In this document: positions 1-5,886 of the stretch, piece after piece
Layout: each line of letters opens with the position of its first letter
Position numbering within the stretch: the first letter of the stretch is position 1
NCBI GenBank assembly: GCA_903906615.1
Contig: CAIVKT010000472.1
Coordinates: 1-5,886, forward strand
DNA: 5,886 nucleotides
Direction of reading: 5' to 3'
DNA from: an uncultured Bacteroidota bacterium
Lineage (GTDB): Bacteria; Bacteroidota; Bacteroidia; Chitinophagales; Chitinophagaceae
Made by a program: the position numbers and the translations under genes
The notes under the pieces: generated by a model
Seen by the model: only the letters and a program-made list of their open reading frames with translations
The model's database searches: none
What the model was told of the DNA's origin: nothing

Positions 1-12
1 GCTTTAATGAAA

Positions 13-38
13 ATGTATAAATATTATTACTTATACAT
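13..38. repeat. Short A/T-rich inverted repeat
   Basis: ATGTATAA (13-20) and TTATACAT (31-38) form a perfect 8-base inverted repeat with a 10-base spacer. It could be a weak hairpin belonging to a gene left of the window or the edge of the adjacent repeat element. No function can be assigned. Confidence 0.4.
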
Positions 39-39
39 C

Positions 40-103
40 CCCCTAACCCCCTTCGGCCTGCGCATCCCGATAGCTATCGGGCCCGCCCGCAAGGGGAATT
101 CCC
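40..103. repeat. C-rich/G-rich palindromic intergenic element, REP-like
   Basis: The element opens with two C runs (39-43 and 47-51) ending CCCCTT at 48-53, answered by AAGGGG at 91-96. Between them lies the perfect 16-base palindrome CCCGATAGCTATCGGG (66-81), and GGGAATTCCC (94-103) closes the segment as another perfect palindrome. C-run/G-run elements and GATAGCTATC palindromes occur, from memory, as dispersed intergenic repeats in Bacteroidota genomes. Only one copy is visible here, so its repeat status is inferred. Confidence 0.5.
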
Positions 104-124
104 AATACGAGTATGCATTGCCAA

Positions 125-170
125 TAAACAAACAAGGGCTGCTCCGTCAGGAACAGCCCTTGTTTGTTTA
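125..170 (-). terminator. Long hairpin terminator, probably bidirectional
   Basis: Arms 125-145 and 150-170 pair over 21 positions with a single mismatch (142/153) around a 4-base loop. The core is GGGCTG/CAGCCC and the outer stem is A/T-rich (AAACAAACAA with TTGTTTGTTT). It begins 13 bases after the TPR gene's stop codon. The T-rich outer arm can act as the U tract in either direction, so it may also stop transcription entering from the left edge, where the neighbouring gene is not visible. Confidence 0.8.
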
Positions 171-183
171 AATATTTTATCGC

Positions 184-1530
184 TTATTTAGCCAAAGCTA
201 CCGGTGTCTTAGATTTTGATTGGTTAATGATCAGTTGGTCCACGAATGGATTAACGGTTATACCCTGGCGCATCAGGTCGTTGCCCTTCGCGGTATCACC
301 GCTGTTGGCGTAGATGAGGCCTGCTATATAGAGGTAGTTGCCGTTCTGTGTTTTGGTAGCCAGCATTTTATCTGCATGTACTTTTGCATTGGCATAGTCA
401 CCTTTCAGGTAGTATATCCATGCGGCCAGTTCGTTGGCATCTATATTATCGGGGCGCATGGCCAGGTCGGTGTTTGCGTATTGCAGGGCTTTATCCAGTT
501 GGCCTGCATACATGTAAGCTGTGCCCAGTTCCCGGCTCACATTATGTTTCACGAGTGCGTCCTTTGGCTCATCCTTCTGGCCTTGTTCCAGCAGGTTCAC
601 CACATCGTTGCGGGTGTCCTTAGCTTTGGCGGCATCACCATCCAGCTCATACAGGTCGGCGAGCAGCGATACAAAAGCCACCTCACTGCGCAACTGTATG
701 GCTTTCTTAGCATATTCTATAGCGCCTTTATAGTCTTTGCGCGCCTTTGCCACACGGGCCATGCCTATGATGGCAAAAGGATAATCGGGCCGGTACACCA
801 ATGAAGAACGGTAAATAATAGAGGCGCTGTCTGCATTGCCCATGTTCAGGTACAGGTCGCCAAGGTTGGTACGCGCCCACTCTGTAGATTCCATGCCCGG
901 CACACCGGCCTGCACAGCCATGTTCATGGCTTCAATAGCGCCTGCATTCTGGCCATATATCTGCCTCAGGTAAGACGCACGGGAGTAAGACCGCAAGTCG
1001 GGGCGTATACTGATCATTTTATCACAGTCTTTCACCGCCTCGTCATAGTTGCCCATTTCCACGTTGGCATCTACCAGTGCGCCGTATATACCAGAGTTAA
1101 AGGTATTCATACTTACACCCTGTTGCGCGGCAGCCAGTGCGTCTTTGAACTGGTGCATATTCAGCAGCACTGCAGATTTAAGGCTCAATGCCTGGAATAA
1201 GATGTCTTTATTGCCTGTATTGCTGCTCGTTACTTTGTCCAGCATTTTCACAGCGGCATTGGAGTAGTAGCTGTTATTACCCGTCACCCGGCCTTCTGCT
1301 ATATAGGCGCTGGCGAGGTTCACATACTGCTGCATATCATCGGGGTTCTTTGCCAGGGCTGCCTTTGCTTTTGTATAAGTTTCTGTGATGGTGGCCTTCT
1401 CATCGTCCGGCCCCATATTCTTTGGGCGTTCCAGCAAGGCCGGTATCTCATCATGTGGTTTGCACGAAGTTAAAAAGAAGCTGTTACCACAGCATAACAC
1501 TACTAATAAATAAAGAATGGACCTTTTCAT
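184..1530 (-). CDS. TPR-repeat lipoprotein, exported
   Basis: The 448-residue product starts with a lipoprotein signal: K2 R3, a hydrophobic stretch at about 5-20, then the lipobox L20-T21-S22-C23, so Cys23 should be lipidated after signal peptidase II cleavage. After the cysteine come K24 P25 H26 D27 E28; an acidic pair so close to the lipidated Cys resembles the surface-export signals of Bacteroidota lipoproteins, but this is only a hint. The rest is helical with about nine or ten tetratricopeptide repeats, roughly at 65-100, 113-143, 148-178, 183-212, 218-249, 251-283, 285-316, 329-360, 363-395 and 397-428. Typical TPR signatures are G160-N-Y-D-E-A, K265-D-Y-K-G-A, G343-Q-L-D-K-A and G377-D-Y-A-N-A. 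TPR arrays are protein-binding scaffolds; no catalytic motif is visible. The gene lies downstream of two exported DUF4331 genes on the same strand, but a strong terminator separates them. The start is set by the signal peptide. The partner and function are unknown. Confidence 0.93.
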   Translation of the reverse strand: MKRSILYLLVVLCCGNSFFLTSCKPHDEIPALLERPKNMGPDDEKATITETYTKAKAALAKNPDDMQQYVNLASAYIAEGRVTGNNSYYSNAAVKMLDKVTSSNTGNKDILFQALSLKSAVLLNMHQFKDALAAAQQGVSMNTFNSGIYGALVDANVEMGNYDEAVKDCDKMISIRPDLRSYSRASYLRQIYGQNAGAIEAMNMAVQAGVPGMESTEWARTNLGDLYLNMGNADSASIIYRSSLVYRPDYPFAIIGMARVAKARKDYKGAIEYAKKAIQLRSEVAFVSLLADLYELDGDAAKAKDTRNDVVNLLEQGQKDEPKDALVKHNVSRELGTAYMYAGQLDKALQYANTDLAMRPDNIDANELAAWIYYLKGDYANAKVHADKMLATKTQNGNYLYIAGLIYANSGDTAKGNDLMRQGITVNPFVDQLIINQSKSKTPVALAK

Positions 1531-1631
1531 TATCTGGTTGGTTTTGTATTGTTATATACGAGCGCCGGAGCCATATTGTTTTCTAAAGCCATAAGATTTT
1601 ATAAAATAACCACGGTGGGTGTGCTATATAT
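1531..1631 (-). promoter_or_regulatory. Leader and presumed promoter region of the TPR gene
   Basis: Because a strong terminator lies just upstream, the TPR gene most likely needs a promoter within these 101 bases. I see no good match to the Bacteroidota -7 box TAnnTTTG here. The segment does contain a perfect 12-base A/T palindrome, ATTTTATAAAAT (1596-1607), about 65 bases before the start codon, which might be an operator or simply A/T-rich promoter DNA. No Shine-Dalgarno sequence is visible before the ATG; the bases just upstream are CAACCAGATA. Confidence 0.3.
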
Positions 1632-1660
1632 AAAAAAAGGGCCGGGAAAAACCCCGACCC
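1632..1660 (-). terminator. Rho-independent terminator of the DUF4331 pair
   Basis: Read on the minus strand, an 8-base-pair G/C-rich stem (GGGTCGGG with CCCGGCCC, one G-U pair) with a 6-base loop is followed directly by seven T residues. It starts 23 bases after the stop codon of copy A. This is a textbook intrinsic terminator and should separate copy A from the TPR gene. Confidence 0.9.
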
Positions 1661-1665
1661 TCTCG

Positions 1666-1673
1666 CAAAGATA
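1666..1673 (-). promoter_or_regulatory. TATCTTTG box between copy A stop and its terminator
   Basis: On the minus strand this reads TATCTTTG, a full match to the Bacteroidota sigma-ABfr -7 consensus TAnnTTTG. It lies 10 bases after copy A's stop codon and 5 bases before the terminator stem. I find no TTTG at the usual -33 spacing, and a transcript starting here would meet the terminator at once, so it may be chance. Confidence 0.2.
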
Positions 1674-1683
1674 CAATGGCCCA

Positions 1684-3708
1684 TTAGTGTATCTTCACTA
1701 TCTTCAAAGACTGTATTTTCTGGCCATCAAGCGACAGTACGGCAATGTAATTGCCCGGTGCCAGTGCGGCTGTGTTCAGTTGTTGTGTATAGTCGCCCGG
1801 TGTTTTATTGCCCGGTTCTATCGTACTAACCACCCTGCCAGTTATGTCTGTTACCTGTATGTTCACCTTACCTGCTACATCCAGCTTGTAGCGGAATGAT
1901 ACCTGGCTGCTGAACGGATTAGGGAAGGCATTCATTGCTATCACAGGAGTATTGATATTCAGGTTAGTTACACCTTCAGTAGGCCCTGAGTACTCGCTGC
2001 CTGTAAAGCCGGGCCATGGATCCTGTACATAAGGGAAGCATGATTTGAATGTAGTGTCATTATGCGTAACACCTGCGTTGAAACCAAGCACATTTGTCAG
2101 ATCCGTAGTTACAGGAGATCCGCCAACTGTATAGTCGTCGTACCACAGGCCGATAGCTGCAAGCGCCACGCCTGATACTGCCTGCAATTCTATGGTAGTT
2201 ACGTCATCTTCCAGCCTGCGGCCGTTAGGGAAACCATCCATATTGGGTATGAACTGCACAGCTGTAGATGTATTGAACCTTGAATCGAGAAGGCCAAGCT
2301 TTGCTGCGGCGATGATGCCCAGTGAGCTGAAGTCAGCGCTCGACCTGTCTGTTACAGGCACGGCCATGTTCAGGCGCAGCATATCACACAGGTTCGGCAG
2401 GAAGTTATTGATGAATGGCTTGCCTGCTGCCAGTGGGTTGCCTGCCGGTTTGCCGGTAGCCAGTTGGTAAGGAGACAGGTTAGGTACGCCTGTGTAGAAT
2501 ATAGGAAGTATATCCACAGCACGCGGGCTGGTAGAATCCGGTAAGAGAATATCACCAAATACTGCATTGTCCAGGGCGGTACCGGCTACAGCGGGTGTGC
2601 CTTTCAAAGACCATAAACCTTTCTTGGTATTCCTGAAGTCAAACGCACCGAGTGAATTGGTCTGGATGCGGAGGGCAGCAAGGCCAGGTACCGCCGGACC
2701 AAATGCCGAAGCATCCATATACAAAGCAAGCTCAGGATTTTCGAAGTAAGGAACGAAAGCGCCGTCACCTGTATAAGGGTTTGTGCCATTCCATTTGTCC
2801 TTCATGCCTATTGGTATCACCACTTCATTGGTCAGTGGCATACCCAGGCGGGATACCTGTACCCATGAGCCTGATGTAGTCGGTGCGCCACCTGTGCTGC
2901 TGAGTGTAGTAATAGCAGGCCTGCTGGCTGATGCCCATACACCGATCACGAAATTAGGATCAAGGATGCTGGTAGCCGATGAAGTAGAAAGACCGGTAGC
3001 CTGTAAAGTAGAGATCGGTATTTCCAGTACGATGCTGTGGCAATTGAACTTTGCAAGTCCATCGCGGCCGGCAGTACGGAAACCACCTACATCAAATGCA
3101 CCACCCAGGTCTACAAAGAACGGGTCATCGGCAGGGCCGCAAAACAGCTTTTCACCGGTTGATGCCGAGCCTATAGCCGCAGTCATCAGCGCATCGTAAG
3201 ATGTAGCGCCCAGGCCCACAGTTGCATTTTGTATAGAGCGTGGCCCTATGTTTGGCGGAGGCACTATACCATTGGTAAGAATAGTGGTCCATGTAGTTCC
3301 ACCATCGAGGCTGCGTTCGCAGGTATATACGTCTTTCAGGTTTTGTTTGCCCAGGCGTATATTGAAGAACGTAGTGGAGTCTTCATTGCTCTGCGTGAAG
3401 GTGAACCTGTACGTGATATCATCAGTAGTGCCTGTAGACTTGTTCTTGATGTGTATCTCGTAGCGGATGTTCGTTCCGAAGTTATACCAGTTGGGGCCGC
3501 CCGCAGGATGCTCAAAAGGTATGTAGTTGGCTATGATCACGATCTTACTGCTGTCGCACGGGCTCCTGAAAGCGTAGAGGTCCGTATTATCTGCCAGCGG
3601 ATCATTAGCGATCAGCGGGGCTTCCCTGTGGGAAGACGCTATGGCACTTACCTGCGGTAACATGCAGATAGCTGCGCCTATTAAAAATTTGTTTATAATA
3701 TTTTTCAT
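1684..3708 (-). CDS. DUF4331 exported protein with T9SS sorting domain (copy A)
   Basis: The 674-residue protein has a Sec signal peptide (K2, N3, hydrophobic 8-20, A22-I23-A24 with likely cleavage before S25). The mature end begins S-S-H27-R-E29-A-P and continues with D36, D40 and the D40-N-T-D-L-Y-A-F block, the N-terminal hallmark of the DUF4331 family. The domain fills about 25-568 and includes a second conserved acidic block, N489-M-D491-G-F-P-N-G-R-R-L-E500-D501-D502. After a Thr/Gly/Asn-containing linker (about 569-590) comes a C-terminal T9SS type A sorting domain of about 80 residues: P596-N-P-F, I622-T-G-R-V-V, L649-A-P-G-N-Y and final K669-I-V-K-I-H. In T9SS bacteria such tails direct export across the outer membrane and are then usually cleaved, leaving the protein surface-attached or released. 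The mature part has six cysteines (51, 130, 190, 223, 441, 557), three more than copy B. It is the second gene of a pair, 29 bases after copy B, and is followed by a strong terminator. The family's function is unknown to me; metal binding is only inferred. Confidence 0.95.
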   Translation of the reverse strand: MKNIINKFLIGAAICMLPQVSAIASSHREAPLIANDPLADNTDLYAFRSPCDSSKIVIIANYIPFEHPAGGPNWYNFGTNIRYEIHIKNKSTGTTDDITYRFTFTQSNEDSTTFFNIRLGKQNLKDVYTCERSLDGGTTWTTILTNGIVPPPNIGPRSIQNATVGLGATSYDALMTAAIGSASTGEKLFCGPADDPFFVDLGGAFDVGGFRTAGRDGLAKFNCHSIVLEIPISTLQATGLSTSSATSILDPNFVIGVWASASRPAITTLSSTGGAPTTSGSWVQVSRLGMPLTNEVVIPIGMKDKWNGTNPYTGDGAFVPYFENPELALYMDASAFGPAVPGLAALRIQTNSLGAFDFRNTKKGLWSLKGTPAVAGTALDNAVFGDILLPDSTSPRAVDILPIFYTGVPNLSPYQLATGKPAGNPLAAGKPFINNFLPNLCDMLRLNMAVPVTDRSSADFSSLGIIAAAKLGLLDSRFNTSTAVQFIPNMDGFPNGRRLEDDVTTIELQAVSGVALAAIGLWYDDYTVGGSPVTTDLTNVLGFNAGVTHNDTTFKSCFPYVQDPWPGFTGSEYSGPTEGVTNLNINTPVIAMNAFPNPFSSQVSFRYKLDVAGKVNIQVTDITGRVVSTIEPGNKTPGDYTQQLNTAALAPGNYIAVLSLDGQKIQSLKIVKIH
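2408..2463. repeat. 56-base direct repeat, copy in DUF4331 copy A
   Basis: These 56 bases are identical, including all synonymous positions, to 4171-4226 in copy B. They encode the end of the L-A-T-G-K-P-A-G-N-P-L-A segment through K-P-F-I-N-N. It is the longest uninterrupted identity I found between the paralogs. Confidence 0.85.
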
Positions 3709-3737
3709 CTTTAATGATTTTTAGTGTTTTTAATGAA

Positions 3738-5492
3738 TTAGAACCTTGCCTGTAAAGTATAGTCATACCCGCGCCATGGCTGCTGCACATAAGGGAATGA
3801 TGCCTGGAACGTGGTATCATTATGCGTGATGCCGGCGTTGAAGCCCAGTACATTGCCCAGTTGAGTAGTTACAGGAGATGGAGAAACACCAACTGTGTAA
3901 TCATCATACCATAACCCTATAGCTGCAAGTGCAGCACCGCTTACTGCCTGCAATTCTATCGTGGTCACATCATCCTCCAGCCTGCGGCCATTGGGGAAAC
4001 CATCCATATTTGGTATGAATTGTATTGAAGTATCGGCATAAGTGCTTACGGTAAGCCCTAAAACTGCTGCGGCTATGATACCGTCAGAACTGAAGTTAGG
4101 ATCAGTACGTGATGTAGAAGGCACGGCCATATTCAGGCGAAGCATATCGCCCAGTGTTGGCAGGAAGTTGTTGATGAATGGCTTGCCTGCTGCCAGTGGG
4201 TTGCCTGCCGGTTTGCCGGTAGCCAGCTGGTAAGGAGCGAGGTTTGGCACACCTGTATAGAATATAGGAAGTATATCCACAGCGCGCGGGCTGGCCGAAT
4301 CGGGGAGGAGGATGGTTCCGAAAACAGCATCATCAAGCGCTGTACCTGCCACTGCTGATGAGCCTTTCAAAGACCACAAGCCCTTGTGTGTGTTACGGAA
4401 GTCGAACGCACCCAAAGAAGCGGTCTGTATACGCAATGCGTTCAGGCCGGGAACTGCTGTGCCGAAGGCTGAATTGTCCATGTACAAAGCCAGCTCAGGG
4501 TTTTCGAAATATTTGGCATATTGCACATCGCCTGAAGGGTTGCTTGCATTCCATTTGTCCTTCATGCCTACAGGTATTACCACTTCATTGGTCAGCGGCA
4601 TACCTATGCGGGATACCTGTACCCATGAGCCGGAATAAGAACCGGAACCTGATACCAGTGTCTTGATCTGCTGGCGGCTGGCTGATGCCCAAACACCGAT
4701 CACAAACCTGCTATCGAGTATGTTGCTGGCAGAGGACACACTAAGGCCGTCTTTTTGCAGCATATTGATAGGCACCTTAATAGCTATCGTATGGCAGTTA
4801 AAGCGCGCCAGGCCGTCTTTAGGAGGATTGGCGCTGAGGCCGAACGGACGGAAGTGGCCCAGGTCAAATGCGCCTGCGAGGTCCACGAAGAACGGATCAT
4901 CAACAGGGCCGCAAAATACCTTTTCGCCGGAAGAAGCAGTAGCAATAGCTCCTGTCATCAGGCTCAGGTAGTTGGGCGCGCCCAGGCCCACAGTAGCGTT
5001 CTCTATAGAACGCGGGCCTATGTTTGGCGGAGGCACTATACCGGAAGATACAATAGTGGTCCATGTAAGGCCGCCATCTGTACTCTTTTCACATAAGTAC
5101 GTCATCTTCAGGTTCTGCTTGCCGAGGCGGATGTTGAAGAAAGTAGTCGTATCCTGGTTTACTTGTGAGAATGTAAAACGGTAGGTGATGTCATCGGCCG
5201 CAGTCGTTGCTTCATTCTTAATGTGTATCTCGTAACGGATGTTGGTGCCAAATGTATAATAGTTAGGGCCACCTTCAGGTGATCCGAACGGTATATAATT
5301 GGCAATGATCGTTATTGTATTCGGATCATCAGGGCTCCGGAAAGCATAGAGATCTGTATTATCGGCCTGTGGATCATTGGAGATCAATGGGGCCTCTCTG
5401 TGGCTCGATGCGTATGTGGATACGCTCAGCGCCATGACTGCTAAAAAGACCGGCAGGAACCGCAATCTTTTTGAAAAGTTCATTTTTCGCAT
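3738..5492 (-). CDS. DUF4331 exported protein without sorting domain (copy B)
   Basis: The 584-residue protein has the same architecture as copy A. A signal peptide (R2, K3, K8-R-L-R, hydrophobic 12-24, T26-Y-A28 with likely cleavage before S29) is followed by S-S-H31-R-E33-A-P, D44-N-T-D-L-Y-A-F and, near the end, N495-M-D-G-F-P-N-G-R-R-L-E-D508. The reading frame is open for 37 more codons, up to an ATG at 5603, but those residues (many K, P and aromatics) would bury the signal peptide, so I chose the ATG at 5492; an ATG at 5483 is also possible. The protein ends at P568-Y-V-Q-Q-P-W-R-G-Y followed by D-Y-T-L-Q-A-R-F, just where copy A enters its linker, so the T9SS tail is absent. Only three mature cysteines remain (134, 194, 233). 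Relative to copy A there is a small insertion around 216-225. Without a tail the product is expected in the periplasm or held at the membrane by a partner. It is the first gene of the B-A pair. Its biochemical role is unknown. Confidence 0.93.
   Translation of the reverse strand: MRKMNFSKRLRFLPVFLAVMALSVSTYASSHREAPLISNDPQADNTDLYAFRSPDDPNTITIIANYIPFGSPEGGPNYYTFGTNIRYEIHIKNEATTAADDITYRFTFSQVNQDTTTFFNIRLGKQNLKMTYLCEKSTDGGLTWTTIVSSGIVPPPNIGPRSIENATVGLGAPNYLSLMTGAIATASSGEKVFCGPVDDPFFVDLAGAFDLGHFRPFGLSANPPKDGLARFNCHTIAIKVPINMLQKDGLSVSSASNILDSRFVIGVWASASRQQIKTLVSGSGSYSGSWVQVSRIGMPLTNEVVIPVGMKDKWNASNPSGDVQYAKYFENPELALYMDNSAFGTAVPGLNALRIQTASLGAFDFRNTHKGLWSLKGSSAVAGTALDDAVFGTILLPDSASPRAVDILPIFYTGVPNLAPYQLATGKPAGNPLAAGKPFINNFLPTLGDMLRLNMAVPSTSRTDPNFSSDGIIAAAVLGLTVSTYADTSIQFIPNMDGFPNGRRLEDDVTTIELQAVSGAALAAIGLWYDDYTVGVSPSPVTTQLGNVLGFNAGITHNDTTFQASFPYVQQPWRGYDYTLQARF
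4171..4226. repeat. 56-base direct repeat, copy in DUF4331 copy B
   Basis: This is the partner of 2408-2463, in the same orientation and 1763 bases away. Recombination between the two copies would delete that length and leave a fused gene with copy B's start and copy A's T9SS tail. Confidence 0.85.
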
Positions 5493-5529
5493 AGTTTTTG
5501 ATTTTAGCTTATTAAACAATGTTTCAGGG

Positions 5530-5553
5530 GCCATCGGTAATACATACGATGGC
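5530..5553 (-). promoter_or_regulatory. Inverted repeat in the leader of the DUF4331 pair
   Basis: GCCATCG (5530-5536) and CGATGGC (5547-5553) are exact inverted copies separated by 10 bases, ending 37 bases before the start codon of copy B. This could be a leader hairpin or a dimeric regulator's operator. There is no T run after it, so it is not a terminator on either strand. Confidence 0.35.
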
Positions 5554-5696
5554 ATATCAGGTTTAGATTTGGGGGCAAAAAGAAATTTGTATGAAAAAAA
5601 CAACCGTCTCGGCTTATTTACTGATAAACAATGACATAGGCTTTGACGGATTGTTGTCTATCGAATTTTACTACTGCCACATTTTCTTAAAAACCC

Positions 5697-5704
5697 TATA
5701 TTTA
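5697..5704 (+). promoter_or_regulatory. Candidate -7 box of the YkgJ-type gene
   Basis: TATATTTA matches the Bacteroidota -7 consensus TAnnTTTG at all fixed positions but the last. It ends 8 bases before the ATG, which would make the transcript nearly leaderless. The -33 element is weak (ACTG at 5672-5675). Confidence 0.3.
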
Positions 5705-5712
5705 CAACGTTT

Positions 5713-5886
5713 ATGGACTTGAAAAAATTCAGGAGCACCGCCGCCCGCAAAAAAGTTGCTCTTTCCGCATTCCTCGATAAGCTGGATAAGGTCGTTCCGC
5801 ATGATATGCCGGAGCTGGTACAAAGGGTAGATGCCACTGTATGGCACGACATTGACTGTATGCAATGTGCCAATTGCTGCAAAACA
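5713..5886 (+). CDS. YkgJ-type CxxCxxCC cysteine-cluster protein, 5' part only
   Basis: An ATG at 5713 opens a frame that runs to the window edge without a stop, giving the first 58 residues. It begins M-D-L-K-K-F-R and ends with the cluster C49-M-Q-C52-A-N-C55-C56-K-T. The spacing C-x2-C-x2-C-C is the signature of the YkgJ/UPF0153 cysteine-cluster family (Pfam CxxCxxCC), thought to bind zinc or an iron-sulfur centre; no specific reaction is known to me. The preceding W44-H-D-I-D segment fits the region just before the cluster as I remember it in Bacteroidota members. There is no signal peptide, so the protein should be cytoplasmic. It is transcribed away from the DUF4331 pair and probably has no functional link with it. 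The 3' end is outside the window. Confidence 0.85.
   Translation, partial: MDLKKFRSTAARKKVALSAFLDKLDKVVPHDMPELVQRVDATVWHDIDCMQCANCCKT

Larger units (their letters stand above)
5493..5712. other. Divergent intergenic region between DUF4331 pair and YkgJ gene
   Basis: These 220 bases must hold promoters for both directions. On the minus side there is only a weak candidate: TCTTTTTG (5576-5583) with a TTG (5601-5603) 17 bases upstream, closer than the usual spacing. The plus side has a better -7-like box at 5697-5704. A perfect 7-base inverted repeat, GCCATCG/CGATGGC, lies at 5530-5553 in the leader of copy B. The last 28 bases before copy B's ATG are very A/T-rich, with no Shine-Dalgarno sequence, as usual in this phylum. 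Confidence 0.5.

Noticed and set aside
1..183. CRISPR array or tRNA in the left intergenic region
   Set aside because: There are no regularly spaced repeats and no cloverleaf-forming sequence; the inverted repeats are explained by a terminator and a palindromic element.
220..804. 194-residue open frame on the plus strand opposite the TPR gene
   Set aside because: It is fully antisense to a convincing TPR lipoprotein gene and its product shows no recognisable domain; it is a shadow of codon bias.
2783..3660. Plus-strand open frames of 138 and 143 residues opposite copy A
   Set aside because: They are antisense to the DUF4331 coding sequence. Similar antisense frames appear opposite copy B because the two genes share sequence.
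3738..5492. Copy B as a pseudogene truncated by a frameshift
   Set aside because: The DUF4331 domain is complete and open throughout, the signal peptide is intact, and no T9SS tail remnant is found in the 29 bases after the stop.
1684..5492. The two similar genes as an insertion sequence or other mobile element
   Set aside because: The repeated parts are full protein-coding genes with export signals; there are no terminal inverted repeats, target duplications or transposase.
5493..5603. N-terminal extension of copy B to the ATG at 5603
   Set aside because: The extra 37 residues would precede a well-formed signal peptide and look like translated leader sequence; copy A has no such extension.
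5658..5882. Minus-strand open frames of 74 and 64 residues at the right edge
   Set aside because: They are antisense to the YkgJ-type gene, whose CxxCxxCC motif is specific evidence for the plus strand.

Overview
The window looks like Bacteroidota chromosome, most likely from the Chitinophagales/Chitinophagaceae or a relative. One exported protein ends in a type IX secretion system (T9SS) type A sorting domain. A lipoprotein has an LTSC lipobox. Starts lack obvious Shine-Dalgarno sequences and sit behind A/T-rich leaders, and there are TAnnTTTG-like boxes. The genus is an inference.

Layout, left to right. Positions 1-183 are non-coding: a short A/T inverted repeat, a C-rich/G-rich element around a perfect 16-base palindrome (66-81), and a long hairpin (125-170) that closes the next gene and could terminate in both directions. 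A TPR lipoprotein lies on the minus strand at 184-1530. The gap 1531-1683 holds a clear rho-independent terminator (1632-1660) for the gene to its right. Two tandem minus-strand DUF4331 genes follow: copy A (1684-3708, 674 aa, with a T9SS tail) and copy B (3738-5492, 584 aa, no tail), only 29 bases apart. A 220-base divergent intergenic region (5493-5712) separates them from the start of a plus-strand YkgJ-type cysteine-cluster protein (5713 to the window end), cut by the right edge.

Transcription of the minus-strand block runs right to left: copy B, copy A, terminator, TPR lipoprotein, terminator. B and A are almost certainly co-transcribed. The TPR gene is separated by a strong terminator, so it either has its own promoter or is fed by read-through. 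All three products carry export signals (two Sec signal peptides, one lipoprotein signal), which suggests a cell-envelope function, but DUF4331 has no established biochemical role that I know of.

The most interesting point is the DUF4331 pair. The bodies are very similar (my by-eye estimate is about three quarters identical residues), yet only A carries a T9SS sorting domain and three extra cysteines, while B stops right where the shared domain ends. This looks like a duplicated protein with one surface or secreted form and one periplasmic form. No mobile element, CRISPR array, tRNA or rRNA was seen.
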